Shown here: positions 1 through 9,439 of the stretch, piece by piece
How positions within the stretch are numbered: the stretch's first letter is position 1
Layout of the letters: each line of letters starts with the position of its first letter
From: Lactarius indigo
Lineage: Eukaryota; Basidiomycota; Agaricomycetes; Russulales; Russulaceae
Direction: 5' to 3'
Assembly (NCBI GenBank): GCA_025766275.1
Contig: JAFKAC010000002.1
Coordinates: forward strand, 2,418,001 to 2,482,000
Length of the DNA: 64,000 nt
The notes under the pieces: generated by a model
Told to the model about the DNA's origin: nothing
The model's input: only the letters and a program-made list of their open reading frames with translations
Database searches by the model: none
Position numbers and translations under genes: made by a program

Positions 1-981
1 TCCATTCAAATACAACCAAACTATCCATCGCGCTCAATCCGTCCAGCCCGGCCTTCTCTGCCGCCCAACGCCCCTTGAAGGACCTCATCACCAATTCGTC
101 CACGCTTGCGTCCAATGCTTCTTTGTTTTTTCCCGATGTTCACGGCTGCACTCTCACTGCAGAGGTGCACTCAATAGCGAAAAGCGTACTCACCGCTCTC
201 GAAGATCTCGCACGTGCACACCTCTCTCTCATAACAAGAGATCCGACCGAGGCCGGGTCCGAAGAATATCTTTCCAAGACCGGGATAGTTCACGAACTCG
301 TCGCACAGGCGAAAGCCGGCTACCCTCAGGGCCTCTCCAGAACTAATCTCGTTGCCGTCCGTAAGCGCTGGCTAGAGCATTCGGAAACCGTTTCAGATGC
401 GGATGCGATGCTCGAGCGAGAAGCCTTTGCGTCTGACGACGACAAGGACGATTTTGGGGATGGCTGGGACGAACCTGAGCTTGATCTTGGCAGTGATTCG
501 GGCGAACAGACCACCAAGCAGAAGGAAGTCGCAAAGAAAGTACGGCACTCTCTTCTCTTCTCCCTCCTCTCTGATACCGGTTCACCTCGTTTGTACCCAG
601 ATTTGGCCTGTCGTACACCACGCTTCGGAACTCCTTAAAGACATCCACATTGCGCTCCTGTCTCCCACGCCGTCCCGAGCACAGTCACCCCCGAATGCTC
701 TACTCGACGACCTAGCGGACTCGGCCCCACCATTTGCAGCTGCGGTAGATAATTTAGCTGACGAGATCTTCGATTTCCCAGATGATCCAACAGACTTTGA
801 CCAAAGTCGCAATGAATTTGCTCGTGCCCTCGCCGCAGTAGCGAATGCCGTAAAAGCCTTCTGGAAAGGCAAGGAAGACGCCAGGCCAGTAAGCCATAAG
901 GGTAGTAGGGCATATTTCGTCGATCAGTTCGCAGAATTGAATGTAGCCGTCGAGTCTGTTGAGTGGATGCACACGTCTTGA
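1..981 (+). CDS. GCIP/cyclin-D1-binding-protein-like protein, 5' partial
   Basis: The reading frame is already open at base 3, so the N-terminus lies outside the window. Exon 1 runs to 539, a 61-nt intron spans 540-600 (GTACGG..CCCAG), and the second exon ends with TGA at 979-981. The product is helical and acidic: an Asp-rich stretch near 430-500 is followed by the block starting IWPVVHHASELLKD. This order resembles the fungal members of the cyclin-D1-binding protein 1 (GCIP) family, which are helical scaffold proteins of poorly known function. The family call rests on overall pattern only. It converges on the next gene with about 310 bp between stop codons. Confidence 0.6.
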
Positions 982-1294
982 TGTTCGTGCCCCGAATAAA
1001 TCTACAACTACGTTTACGAGTCCATATATTGTGAAAGTTCAAGTAAGTACTACGAAGCGTGAAAAAGTCCCATTAGATTCACTGTTCATACGGGAGATGT
1101 CCGTCAAAGAGGCATCTCCCTGGCAGTCAATTTCTTTCGTGAAAGAGAGCGTCGGCTCGTGTGGTTCGTTAGGCATAGGACCGCGATCAGGGACCGCAAG
1201 ATCCGACCAAACGTAATAGTCCGTGTCCAAAAAAGGTCATCCAAGATCCAGAAAGAGTCCGTCCAAAAGTCGTGCCGCATCGGCAAGGCCCGTC
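982..1294. other. Convergent intergenic spacer
   Basis: This spacer lies between the stop codons of two convergent genes and presumably holds both 3' UTRs. The small open frames in it show no recognisable protein and no codon pattern like the neighbours. Confidence 0.5.
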
Positions 1295-3580
1295 TTACGT
1301 GATGTTTTGGCTCGCGGTCTGCAGCGTTTGCTGGATGCCGCTCTCGCCAGTTCTGAATGAAGCCATATATGATCAGTCCGCGCACTGGACACGAGGTTGA
1401 CAACGCACCCAAGAATTCCGTAACCGTCATTGGGTGAGGTACCGAGCGTTCCTGGTCCATTAGGACTCTGTACAAACGTGCCCGCAGCGGCTGAAGGTTT
1501 TGTTGAGACCACTATAAACAAAAAAGGTCAATGATTGTTGTTGGGCACAAATGGTTAGTGGACGAACCTGGTATTGGGTCATCCCACTAAGACCAGCCTG
1601 GATACCGGCTAGGGGAATCACAATCATTAGCACCCGACATTGGTGAAGCGCGACTGTTTTGACGATCACAGACCTTGCAACCACGTTGCGTACGCAGATT
1701 GACGCTGTTGATCAGTGACGCCTGTGCCGAATGACCCTGGGCTCTGGCCTGCACAAAGAGAGTGAGCAACATCGAAATGTCATATAACACAACGCCTCAC
1801 GCTTCTGGTTCTGCGATGTCGCGACCGGAGATGTGGCGTTGAAAGGGACAAATGCCGGAAGGTTGTCCTGAGTGACAAGACCAAAGCCAGTGAGCGCTAC
1901 GGGCTTGCCGACGCTACACAATTGGGCTGATGCTGAGCAAACAGGTACCTGTCATATGAAATGAACTCACGCAAAGGCTGACGCGGCTTGCGCCTGGATC
2001 CACGCGGTACCTTGTTGCACAGTTCCGGTGAAGTCGGAGCTCGGGGGCGTGAACTGCGTCGGGATAGTTCCGTAGCTGTTCTGATCAGGGAACAACTGGA
2101 ATGAACCGAAACCAATTTCTGGAATGCTGAGAATATCTTGACTGTCGACACCGAAAGACCCATCAAACGCAGAACCGACACCCCCGGCTTGTCTCTTGGC
2201 TACGGCTGAAAGGTATCATTTTAGCGGAGCTGGATGGCGCGTTGTAGAAAGCTTAACATACGGGATGCGGTCCACCGGCCACGAATCTTGATGCCATCAC
2301 GGGGAGCCGAAGCACGGGGCGCAGCACGTCTTTCCTTAGTGATCATTTGGAACAGCTTCTTGGGGGTCATAAGACCGCGAGTTGAGCGCTTGCGGGTACC
2401 CCCGGGAGCAGGCGAAGGGACAGGCTTGGGTGGAGGCGACGGATTGAAGAACAACTTTGGGCAATCCGGACAGAAGAATCCTTGATTCCTGTGTAACATC
2501 GAAAATTAGAATAAAATACAGGCCAAGTTGCGAAAGCGGACAAACCCAGAAGTAACGAGATGGTTGGGATCGATAGAAAGAATGAACTTGGCGATATCGG
2601 AGTGCCATTGGGTGATCGTTTGCGTAGTGCAGGAAGACGAAGAGACAAGGGAAGAGCTGCAGCGAGGGTCATTGGCCAACTCCCACGCGAGGAGGCGAGG
2701 GTTGTCGGCAAAGCGAGAAATGACAGCCTGGAGGTACTGCTCAAAGAACTTGCGGACGGTTTGACTAGTGTAGAACTCGTCATGCATCTTTGTCTCAGAG
2801 AACTCGCGAACGTAAGCGTCCATGCCACCTAGCGAAATGAGGAGACCATTAGCAAACGAATACGGAAGATTGTGCGGGCTCATATATATATTTACCATAG
2901 TCGTTTGAAAGGAAATTGCGCGGGAGGGGGGTCTCGTTATGGCGACGTACGGGGGTGGGTGGCTCATTGGCGACTGGGTTCCAGTTGTTGGTCAATGAGA
3001 AAAGGACGTAGATGTTGTGTTGAGCAGCGAGTTCTATGATCTTGTCCAGACGCTGGAGACCGTTCGGACCGGTATTGATGGTCGTGGTGCCGTTTGCGAT
3101 AAGCTGCAGCCAACTGCCCGCTTCGGGAATTTCAGTGACGTCTGTGGGAATTAAGGATGGGAATTAAGGAATAATCATCAAAAAAGTATGAAAACGTCAA
3201 TGCAATTCGCACCATTGAACGCCCATGTTCTGACAACAGTGATTCCAGATGCTGACATGTCTGCAAGCGTCTTGGAGATATCATCATCGGAATTGAGGTA
3301 GGGCAACCAATAGGCGTTGGTTCCTATGAATGAAAATTTGCTGGGGAAGGGGAAGGGGGAGAAGGAGGAGAGAAGAATATGGGGTCAGCGTCAGAAGGAT
3401 TTTGGGGAGGGGGGGGGGAAGGTCGTACGAGCCATTAATGACCAGGCCACCACCGGAAGCGGTAGCAAAAGGGGACGTGGGAGGAGGAGTCCTGGGGAAG
3501 GTCCTAGTGGGGGAAGCGAACACAGAGGAGAGTGCAGCGATGCCCAGGAGAGCGATGAACCAGGGCGAGAGGGAAGGCAT
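1295..3580 (-). CDS. GH5 (subfamily 7-like) mannanase homologue, probably catalytically dead
   Basis: I read eleven exons: 3580-3429, 3340-3213, 3141-2896, 2828-2546, 2488-2262, 2205-1971, 1913-1801, 1748-1674, 1608-1568, 1511-1409 and 1352-1295. A signal peptide (MPSLSPWFIALLGIAALSS) opens the protein, so it should be secreted. Then come GH5 mannanase landmarks: FIGTNAYWLPYLNSD, TVVRTWAFN, an NxTTTINTG loop, RFADNPRLLAWELA and a C-terminal NDGYGILG. In active mannanases the acid/base motif is NEP and the nucleophile sits in EE(F/Y)G. Here they read NDP (Asp229) and TGFG (Thr432-Gly433), so both catalytic Glu are absent. All junction phases agree except exon 9 to 10, where one base appears missing near 1500. 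A role in mannan binding rather than cleavage is inference. It diverges from the TPR gene. Confidence 0.8.
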
Positions 3581-4018
3581 CGACGGTGGTCGGTCGTGCA
3601 CTGACAAGGAGGTACAGTACAGCGAGGCCCAACCCTGCAAGTTCAGCTGCCCCGTTCACTATTTCAATGGTTCAACAGGCGTCCGTCGGGCGACCTAACA
3701 CAGCACCGGCGACAACCGAACAAGTTATCACGGGAACCCCATGACGGCCTGATTGTGCCTCAGTCGATCCAGAATCGGGCGGTGCCAATACCCGGCGTCA
3801 GCGTTGGTGTCGGCGTCAGCGCTCGCGAACACGATTTCAAAAGTCCGAGCATCTGGGCCAGCTAAGCCAGATATAACCTGCACCTTTGGGTTCTCCCGAG
3901 GGTACCCCGGTCAGGGCGATGCTGGGCCGGATGACTGAAATCAAATTAGTCTACTACGCACTCGTTACATAAGCAGACGACCCGGGAAAAAAAAATATTA
4001 TAATAATTATTTCGAGCC
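3581..4018. promoter_or_regulatory. Divergent promoter region between GH5 homologue and TPR gene
   Basis: This stretch of 438 bp separates two divergent start codons. A purine run followed by AATATTATAATAATTATTT lies at about 3986-4012, just before the plus-strand ATG. No other element is evident. Confidence 0.35.
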
Positions 4019-5587
4019 ATGCTTCGATACTACCGAGCAACACCTGCCGTTTTTCGTCCATATCGAACGTTTCCCTGGCGCAGCTACTCTAACCCAGTAT
4101 CTCCTTGGCTTCGGAAACAACCACAGGATGACACCGACCAAGTTCACCCGACGCACACCCGACAAGCCGTTGGCTTTTTGAAGCGGTATGCCAAATGGTG
4201 TTTCATCGCCTTTTCCGGAATCGGCGTCACCCTCCTTTCCGCTGCTGCGGCAACTCACCTTTGGATCGAGAATGTCGAATTCGCTGCCGAATCAGACGAA
4301 CGCTGCGTAGAATGGGAATGGGACGTAGAAGCAGAGCGATGGGGCCAGTCCAAAGACGGTGGCACCGACCCTTCCCTAGGCTTCATGGCAAGATTTGGAA
4401 TCCGTAGCGCGTGGTTGGAACATCACTGGACGTCTCCGGGGACTCTTAAACAGGGAAGACCTTCTTCGAACAGGGTCACCTCTCTCGACGACGCACCGCC
4501 GGTCGAGAGACGTCTAGAGACTACGCGCCACTTTCTCGATGACGTGCTGGATATCGCTCTGTCCAAAGAGTCTGCCGGTTTGATCCTCCCCCAGACGGTG
4601 ACAGACATCATCATTCGCTGCGCTGATATATCAGAACGCATGGGGACTAAGGCCGGTCTCACTGATGCACGGTATGACCTCCAACGAGTTTGGACACGGT
4701 TACTCGCCAAAGGCCCACTCGCTTCACGTATAGCACTCAAATTGGGGGACCTAAATTTCAGGCTAGGCGACGCCAATAATGCCCTTGCTTGGTGGGCTCG
4801 TTGTATTCAAATAGTTTCTCCTCCCTCTGGGGAGGCCTCAACCTCCCCGCTTATTCCTGTGATCCCTTCTACGCCCCCTTCCTCGCCTTCTGCCCAGCGC
4901 ACCCTCGCGTCCGCTCTCGTCTCCCTCTCGGCTTACTATGCAACTTCGGGACAATTGCGCCAAGCACAAGCCGTCGAAGAGTCTGCGCTTGACCTCCTTC
5001 GATCGATCCGGTTCCCTCACTCGTCGTCACCACCATCGCCTCCGCAGACACTCCACGCATTATACATTCTCCACCGTTCCGCGTTAATATCCATCCACCT
5101 CGCAGAAGTCCTATATGCTTCCAAAAATCCACCCTCCCAATCGATGAAGTGGTTGTCACAGGCTGCTCAGTCGTCTGAACAAGTTGCTCTCGCACTGGCC
5201 GGACTCCCCATGAGTCATCCTAAGGCTCCAGGCTCCAAAGTGCCACATCCTCTGAGTTCTGATGCACCGCTGCTTCCCGAGTATTCCAAGTCCACATCCA
5301 TGAAAAAACCTGCCAAGAGCTTGCTGCGGGACGCACGCCGTTCCGCTGCAGAGGTTTGGAATCTTTTGGGAATGCTGCATGAAAACAAAGGGGATGCCAA
5401 GTCATTACAAACCTCTCTTGATTGCTACGAACGTGCACTGGGATGGGCGGGTGTAGCCACCAATGGGGTGCGCGGAGGTGTGAAGACGGGGGAAGGCATT
5501 CTGGAGACAGAGTGGAAGGCCCTGTGGGGAAATTACAGTCGAGTTCGGGAGGCCGTTCGGTCGAAGCCCGAAGGCGGAGAATCCTAA
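4019..5587 (+). CDS. Mitochondrial membrane TPR protein, Mgr3-like
   Basis: A single intronless frame of 522 residues, unusual for this intron-rich window. The first 50 residues are rich in Arg, Ser and aromatic residues with few acids (MLRYYRATPAVFRPYRTFPW), typical of a mitochondrial presequence. One hydrophobic segment follows at about residues 60-85. The rest is helical and faces one compartment. TPR-like helices are seen at about 237-266 (LKLGDLNFRLGDANNALAWW) and 442-478 (WNLLGMLHENKGDAKSLQ..CYERALGW). Presequence, single membrane span and scattered TPRs match the layout of yeast Mgr3, an adaptor of the i-AAA protease. I infer the relationship from architecture only; another TPR import or assembly factor is possible. 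Confidence 0.6.
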   Translation: MLRYYRATPAVFRPYRTFPWRSYSNPVSPWLRKQPQDDTDQVHPTHTRQAVGFLKRYAKWCFIAFSGIGVTLLSAAAATHLWIENVEFAAESDERCVEWEWDVEAERWGQSKDGGTDPSLGFMARFGIRSAWLEHHWTSPGTLKQGRPSSNRVTSLDDAPPVERRLETTRHFLDDVLDIALSKESAGLILPQTVTDIIIRCADISERMGTKAGLTDARYDLQRVWTRLLAKGPLASRIALKLGDLNFRLGDANNALAWWARCIQIVSPPSGEASTSPLIPVIPSTPPSSPSAQRTLASALVSLSAYYATSGQLRQAQAVEESALDLLRSIRFPHSSSPPSPPQTLHALYILHRSALISIHLAEVLYASKNPPSQSMKWLSQAAQSSEQVALALAGLPMSHPKAPGSKVPHPLSSDAPLLPEYSKSTSMKKPAKSLLRDARRSAAEVWNLLGMLHENKGDAKSLQTSLDCYERALGWAGVATNGVRGGVKTGEGILETEWKALWGNYSRVREAVRSKPEGGES

Positions 5588-7108
5588 TTGATTCTTGACC
5601 CGTCCTTTCGCGCGAATTCGAGGTCGCGTATGAAATATTTCAATTAATGGGAAAGAGCTTCTTGTCAACTCCAAAGTGTTCCTAGCGCTTCTCGGCAAAA
5701 GGGTCAACCTTATTCGCAATCCTTAGAGAGCAGTGACACGCGATTCTCCTTGCCCTCAGCGAATTCACAGCGGCTCGCGACCGGGTGAGAAAAAGGCTGA
5801 TGGAGATTATCTGAGCGAACAATCGGCGCTGCATCTCCCGCTAATCGGGTACTGTGCCCATGGCCCTACTGTATTCACTTCGCGAGTTTCCCATCCTGTC
5901 AGTTCCCTGGGCGGCTACGCCCACCGTTCGCAAAGAGGGCATGTCGGCGACAGACCGCGACACTTGCCAACGAGATAACCTTGTACGATAAACTGATGGC
6001 CGAAAACGGCACCCCGCCTGTTGATCGAGCATCGTCGACCCTACAAGGGCAGGCGGAACAAGGGACGTGGGTGAAGGGCGTCATGAAACACAAGGCGAAT
6101 ACGCCGCCCATGGGCCTCATACAATGCGAGACTAGAATATTCAAATTCTCTGGTCCAGGCCTGGAGCACGCGTCTACAAACGTGTCCAACGTACTGTATT
6201 GACACCTGGAAACCTTGGCGCGTAACTTATCGTTAATCGTACAGTTTCCCACACGACGTCACTTCTGCTCCCTGCATTGGGCGATGGTAAATGTGGGTGG
6301 GGCACCACGTGTTTAGTATGCAATACCGAGTGTTCTAAGTGTCGTTCGGTTCAGACGCGCCATCAGACACTTCTTACGTCTCCTTGGTCCATGCAGCAAT
6401 TTCAACGACCACACCGCCCCCAGGTGTTGGGTTGACGCTCTCTTGGGATGAATTGCCGTAAATAGGGCGACAAAAACCGAACAAGAGCCTCTATTGGATC
6501 AATTCCTGGTCAAAGTTGCCACATCCCGTCGCATTTTATTTCGATCCCACCTTTCGGAAACGCGGTTGCAAGAATTCGAGGTCCCGCCCCATAAATGCGA
6601 TGCATATCCGCATTTCTTGCTCACGTCATGTCGCGTCAGTCCCAAAATACCTTGATAAGATCGTACACTCATCCGAGTCTTCGCACCATTCAGAGCCATC
6701 AGCAAACCCCGCAGAGTGGCAGCGCGATGCCTCCCTTCGTGAGCAATTGACTCGGAACTATATCTTCAAAATGTGGAAACGTAATAAGATGCGACAGAGT
6801 ACGGTAACTTTGAATCGACTTAATATGTCTCTTCCTACCGATTGACCTACCTGATGATGTCTCCCCCCTCCCCCTCACCGAGTGATCAATTGCCAGCACA
6901 GGGCCACGAGTTTCTGACGCTTTCCATCAGCGCCTTGTCTGTTGTACTTAGAGCCAGCTTTGCAAGCTTCCTGACCCATACACCTCGAGATCTTGACAGC
7001 TTGTAGGATGTCCCCTGTGGACATATTGGCAAGGGCAGGTCGATTATTTGAGACTTCCAGAGCTCGGTTACATTAAACATTCTATTGGAACCTGCTAGAC
7101 ATGACGGG
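5588..7108. other. Gene-poor stretch, nothing recognised
   Basis: Short open frames occur on both strands, but none has splice sites joining it to a convincing protein and none resembles a known family. I see no tRNA-like B box. Confidence 0.4.
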
Positions 7109-7350
7109 CACTGTTTGACACGTACATATGCCCGAGTAGGATGCAGAATATTTATAGTATTCCCCAATGTATTGGTCGGACACTGTTTGGGGCTCGGAAT
7201 TCATAAACACGACATGTATAGTACCCGGTAGAACGATTATCACATCTATGCCCTCATCGGCTTCATCATCTATTATCGACTAGACATGTGGGTGCTGGAA
7301 CCTAGAGCCTGAGCACTGTTTGGGGCTTGGAATTCATAAGTACGACATGT
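7109..7350. repeat. Degenerate direct repeats sharing a CACTGTTTGGGG core
   Basis: Two 37-bp copies, 7181-7217 and 7314-7350, match at 34 of 37 positions (CACTGTTTGGGGCTCGGAAT.. against CACTGTTTGGGGCTTGGAAT..). They start 133 bp apart. A shorter relative with CACTGTTT begins at 7109, and both full copies are followed 20-60 bp later by an ATTAYCACATCTAT-type tail. This looks like a decayed tandem or dispersed non-coding repeat. No coding capacity or terminal inverted repeats were seen. Confidence 0.5.
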
Positions 7351-7682
7351 GCATACACTAGCAGTATACCCGAATGGAATGCACCACACTGCAATAATTA
7401 CCACATCTATTCTCAAGTCTATTCCCCTACTGGTACTACCAGACTAAGGGATATCCGAGGCTTAAAAAATTCTTCTGGTCCGTGAAGAATATGCTGTGTC
7501 ACCGTTTTTTGCGCTTTTCCAGTACTGTGGCCGAGATTAGATAGGAAATGTGAGACACGAGTCGCGGTCGCGCTTTTCGTCACCTTGCTAACTTTGGTCT
7601 CTCGGATGCCAATTCAGGAAATCATGCTTTTATGTTAACTGCTAACCCCTTCTGACCACACGGTATCTAGATACACGCCACC

Positions 7683-7841
7683 ATGGAGGATAAGAATGTT
7701 TGTTACCCCGAATGGAACACCCCATCGCGATTGTGGCACACTGCTGTGTCCTGCATCGTCATGAGCAAATGCGTGTTGGATCATTCAGACAAACTCCTCA
7801 CTACGGAGGAAGCAGAACGAACAGTGAAAGCGGCACTCTGA
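7683..7841 (+). CDS. Possible 52-residue small protein
   Basis: The ORF begins in an ideal eukaryotic start context, GCCACCATGG, and runs 52 codons to TGA at 7839-7841. The peptide (MEDKNVCYPEWNTPSRLWHT..) is not low-complexity but matches nothing I recognise. It lies alone in a gene-poor stretch and could be a fragment of a decayed gene or a chance ORF. Confidence 0.2.
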   Translation: MEDKNVCYPEWNTPSRLWHTAVSCIVMSKCVLDHSDKLLTTEEAERTVKAAL

Positions 7842-9439
7842 AAAGATGTATGTGATGAACAACTGAGGTCAAGTTGGCCCGATTTGACTTCCGTCTTTTC
7901 TTTTTGCTTGCTGATTTTCTCCCACAGCACAATACTCGATTTCAAGCAACAGGGCCCCCAATACGGTTACAAGTGCACTGTGTGGTTAACGATCCCCAGC
8001 AATGAATGCTCCAAGTTGCTGCGGCAGCATTTGTCCAAGGCTAATCTAAAGACTGTAGGTCGGCACCAACTCCGGTTCTGTTTTCTTCCCAAAGATTTGC
8101 TGCCGCCGATGCCGTTGTCTGCACTAGCAAAGTTGGCACCACAACTCAGGTGACCTCTCTCGAGCACAAGCACGATGCAAATAAAAGGGGCACCGACATG
8201 TCCGACTCGTGATTGCCAGAAAGATTTCAAGCCCATGGCGCCACTGGTACCGTGCCGATGTGGAATAGGCAAAGTGGTTGCCAGTGAGTTGAGCGCCATC
8301 CCACGATATGTCATTGTCAATAGAAAATAAATAACTTCCAAGTGATCGGAGGAACTTGGGTATAAGTGGGTATCACATGTAGACAGTTGGTACTTGTTGG
8401 TTGTTGGGAAATAATCACTGGCAGCAACGTGCGATTGAAGAGATGGACACAAGGGAGCATGAAATTGGGAGCAATGCTAGAGTAACCAGTGTTTCTAAGA
8501 TTCGATCCTAAAGGAAACTAGAGGAGTGTAGTGCTCTTACACTGGACATTTTCAAACATAAGGGAGCCCACGTTATACATCAGAAATCTAACGCGGACAA
8601 CCTAAAGTGAGGCAAGCGTCCCCTGTGGACTAGTTGTAAAAGAAGGGTGGCGTCGCGCCCAGAAACAGCGACCGTCATGTGATACAATAATTGAATAGGA
8701 CCCATCCTCGTCACTTACCGGTCTCCTCGCGAGTTTGTTCGCGAGTTTGCAGGGCACGGGCAAGCTGAAGGGAGCAGAGTAGTCTCGATGCCCCTTTGGT
8801 CATGGAGAAAGAGTTGCCGAAGTGGATGTCTCGGCGGCCATCGGATCAGATCTGGCACGAGTAGCATGGCGTCCGGCTTGGTAACAACGAAGAGGGCGTA
8901 TCACTGGTAAGGGTGCGTTCATCTGCGCCGCATTGACATATCATATCTGCTAGGGTCCAGTCTTTTTTGACCGGGGTAACCGGCTGTGGTCATTAGCGGA
9001 GGTGCAGTGCTGCGCAGATGCGTAGAGCGCGAGTGTGTCGCCACTATCCAAGTGCGTGGTTTTTGCCGTCAGGGGATGAAGGGATGAAGGTGTGACGGAG
9101 GACACCATTTACGACAGTGATGGTGGTGTCCCTATTCTCGGTTCTGAAAAAAAAAAAGGACAGCACTGGGGTTGTATACGTTATCACAAACTGCGTCATG
9201 ATTGTGTTTTGGGACCGCAGTAGGGTTGTGATCAAGCCTGCAAAGCTGCAACTCTTTACAGAAGCAAACTAGCACGCCGCAGCCATGTGGGTCCAGGCAA
9301 CTGTAAGCTAGATTATGAGATTTGATGAATTCGATCGCCAGTGTGACCTACCTTATCGATCCCGGTGAAAACACTCCCACTGCTGCCAGTGCGATCACTC
9401 GTTCCATTCCATACCGTCACTTGGATCCAGACTGACACA
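7842..9439. other. Gene-poor stretch, nothing recognised
   Basis: A 161-codon open frame lies on the minus strand (8452-7967). It has no recognisable domain and no clear splice partners. The remainder shows only short frames. The last 200 bp presumably carries the promoter of the dipeptidyl peptidase gene. Confidence 0.4.

Noticed and set aside
7967..8452. 161-codon minus-strand open frame
   Set aside because: No domain, no coding-like context and no neighbours to join; consistent with chance in 1.6 kb of non-coding DNA.
5588..9439. A hidden biosynthetic or mobile system in the gene desert
   Set aside because: Only short unrelated frames and a few degenerate repeats are present; nothing supports a functional element.
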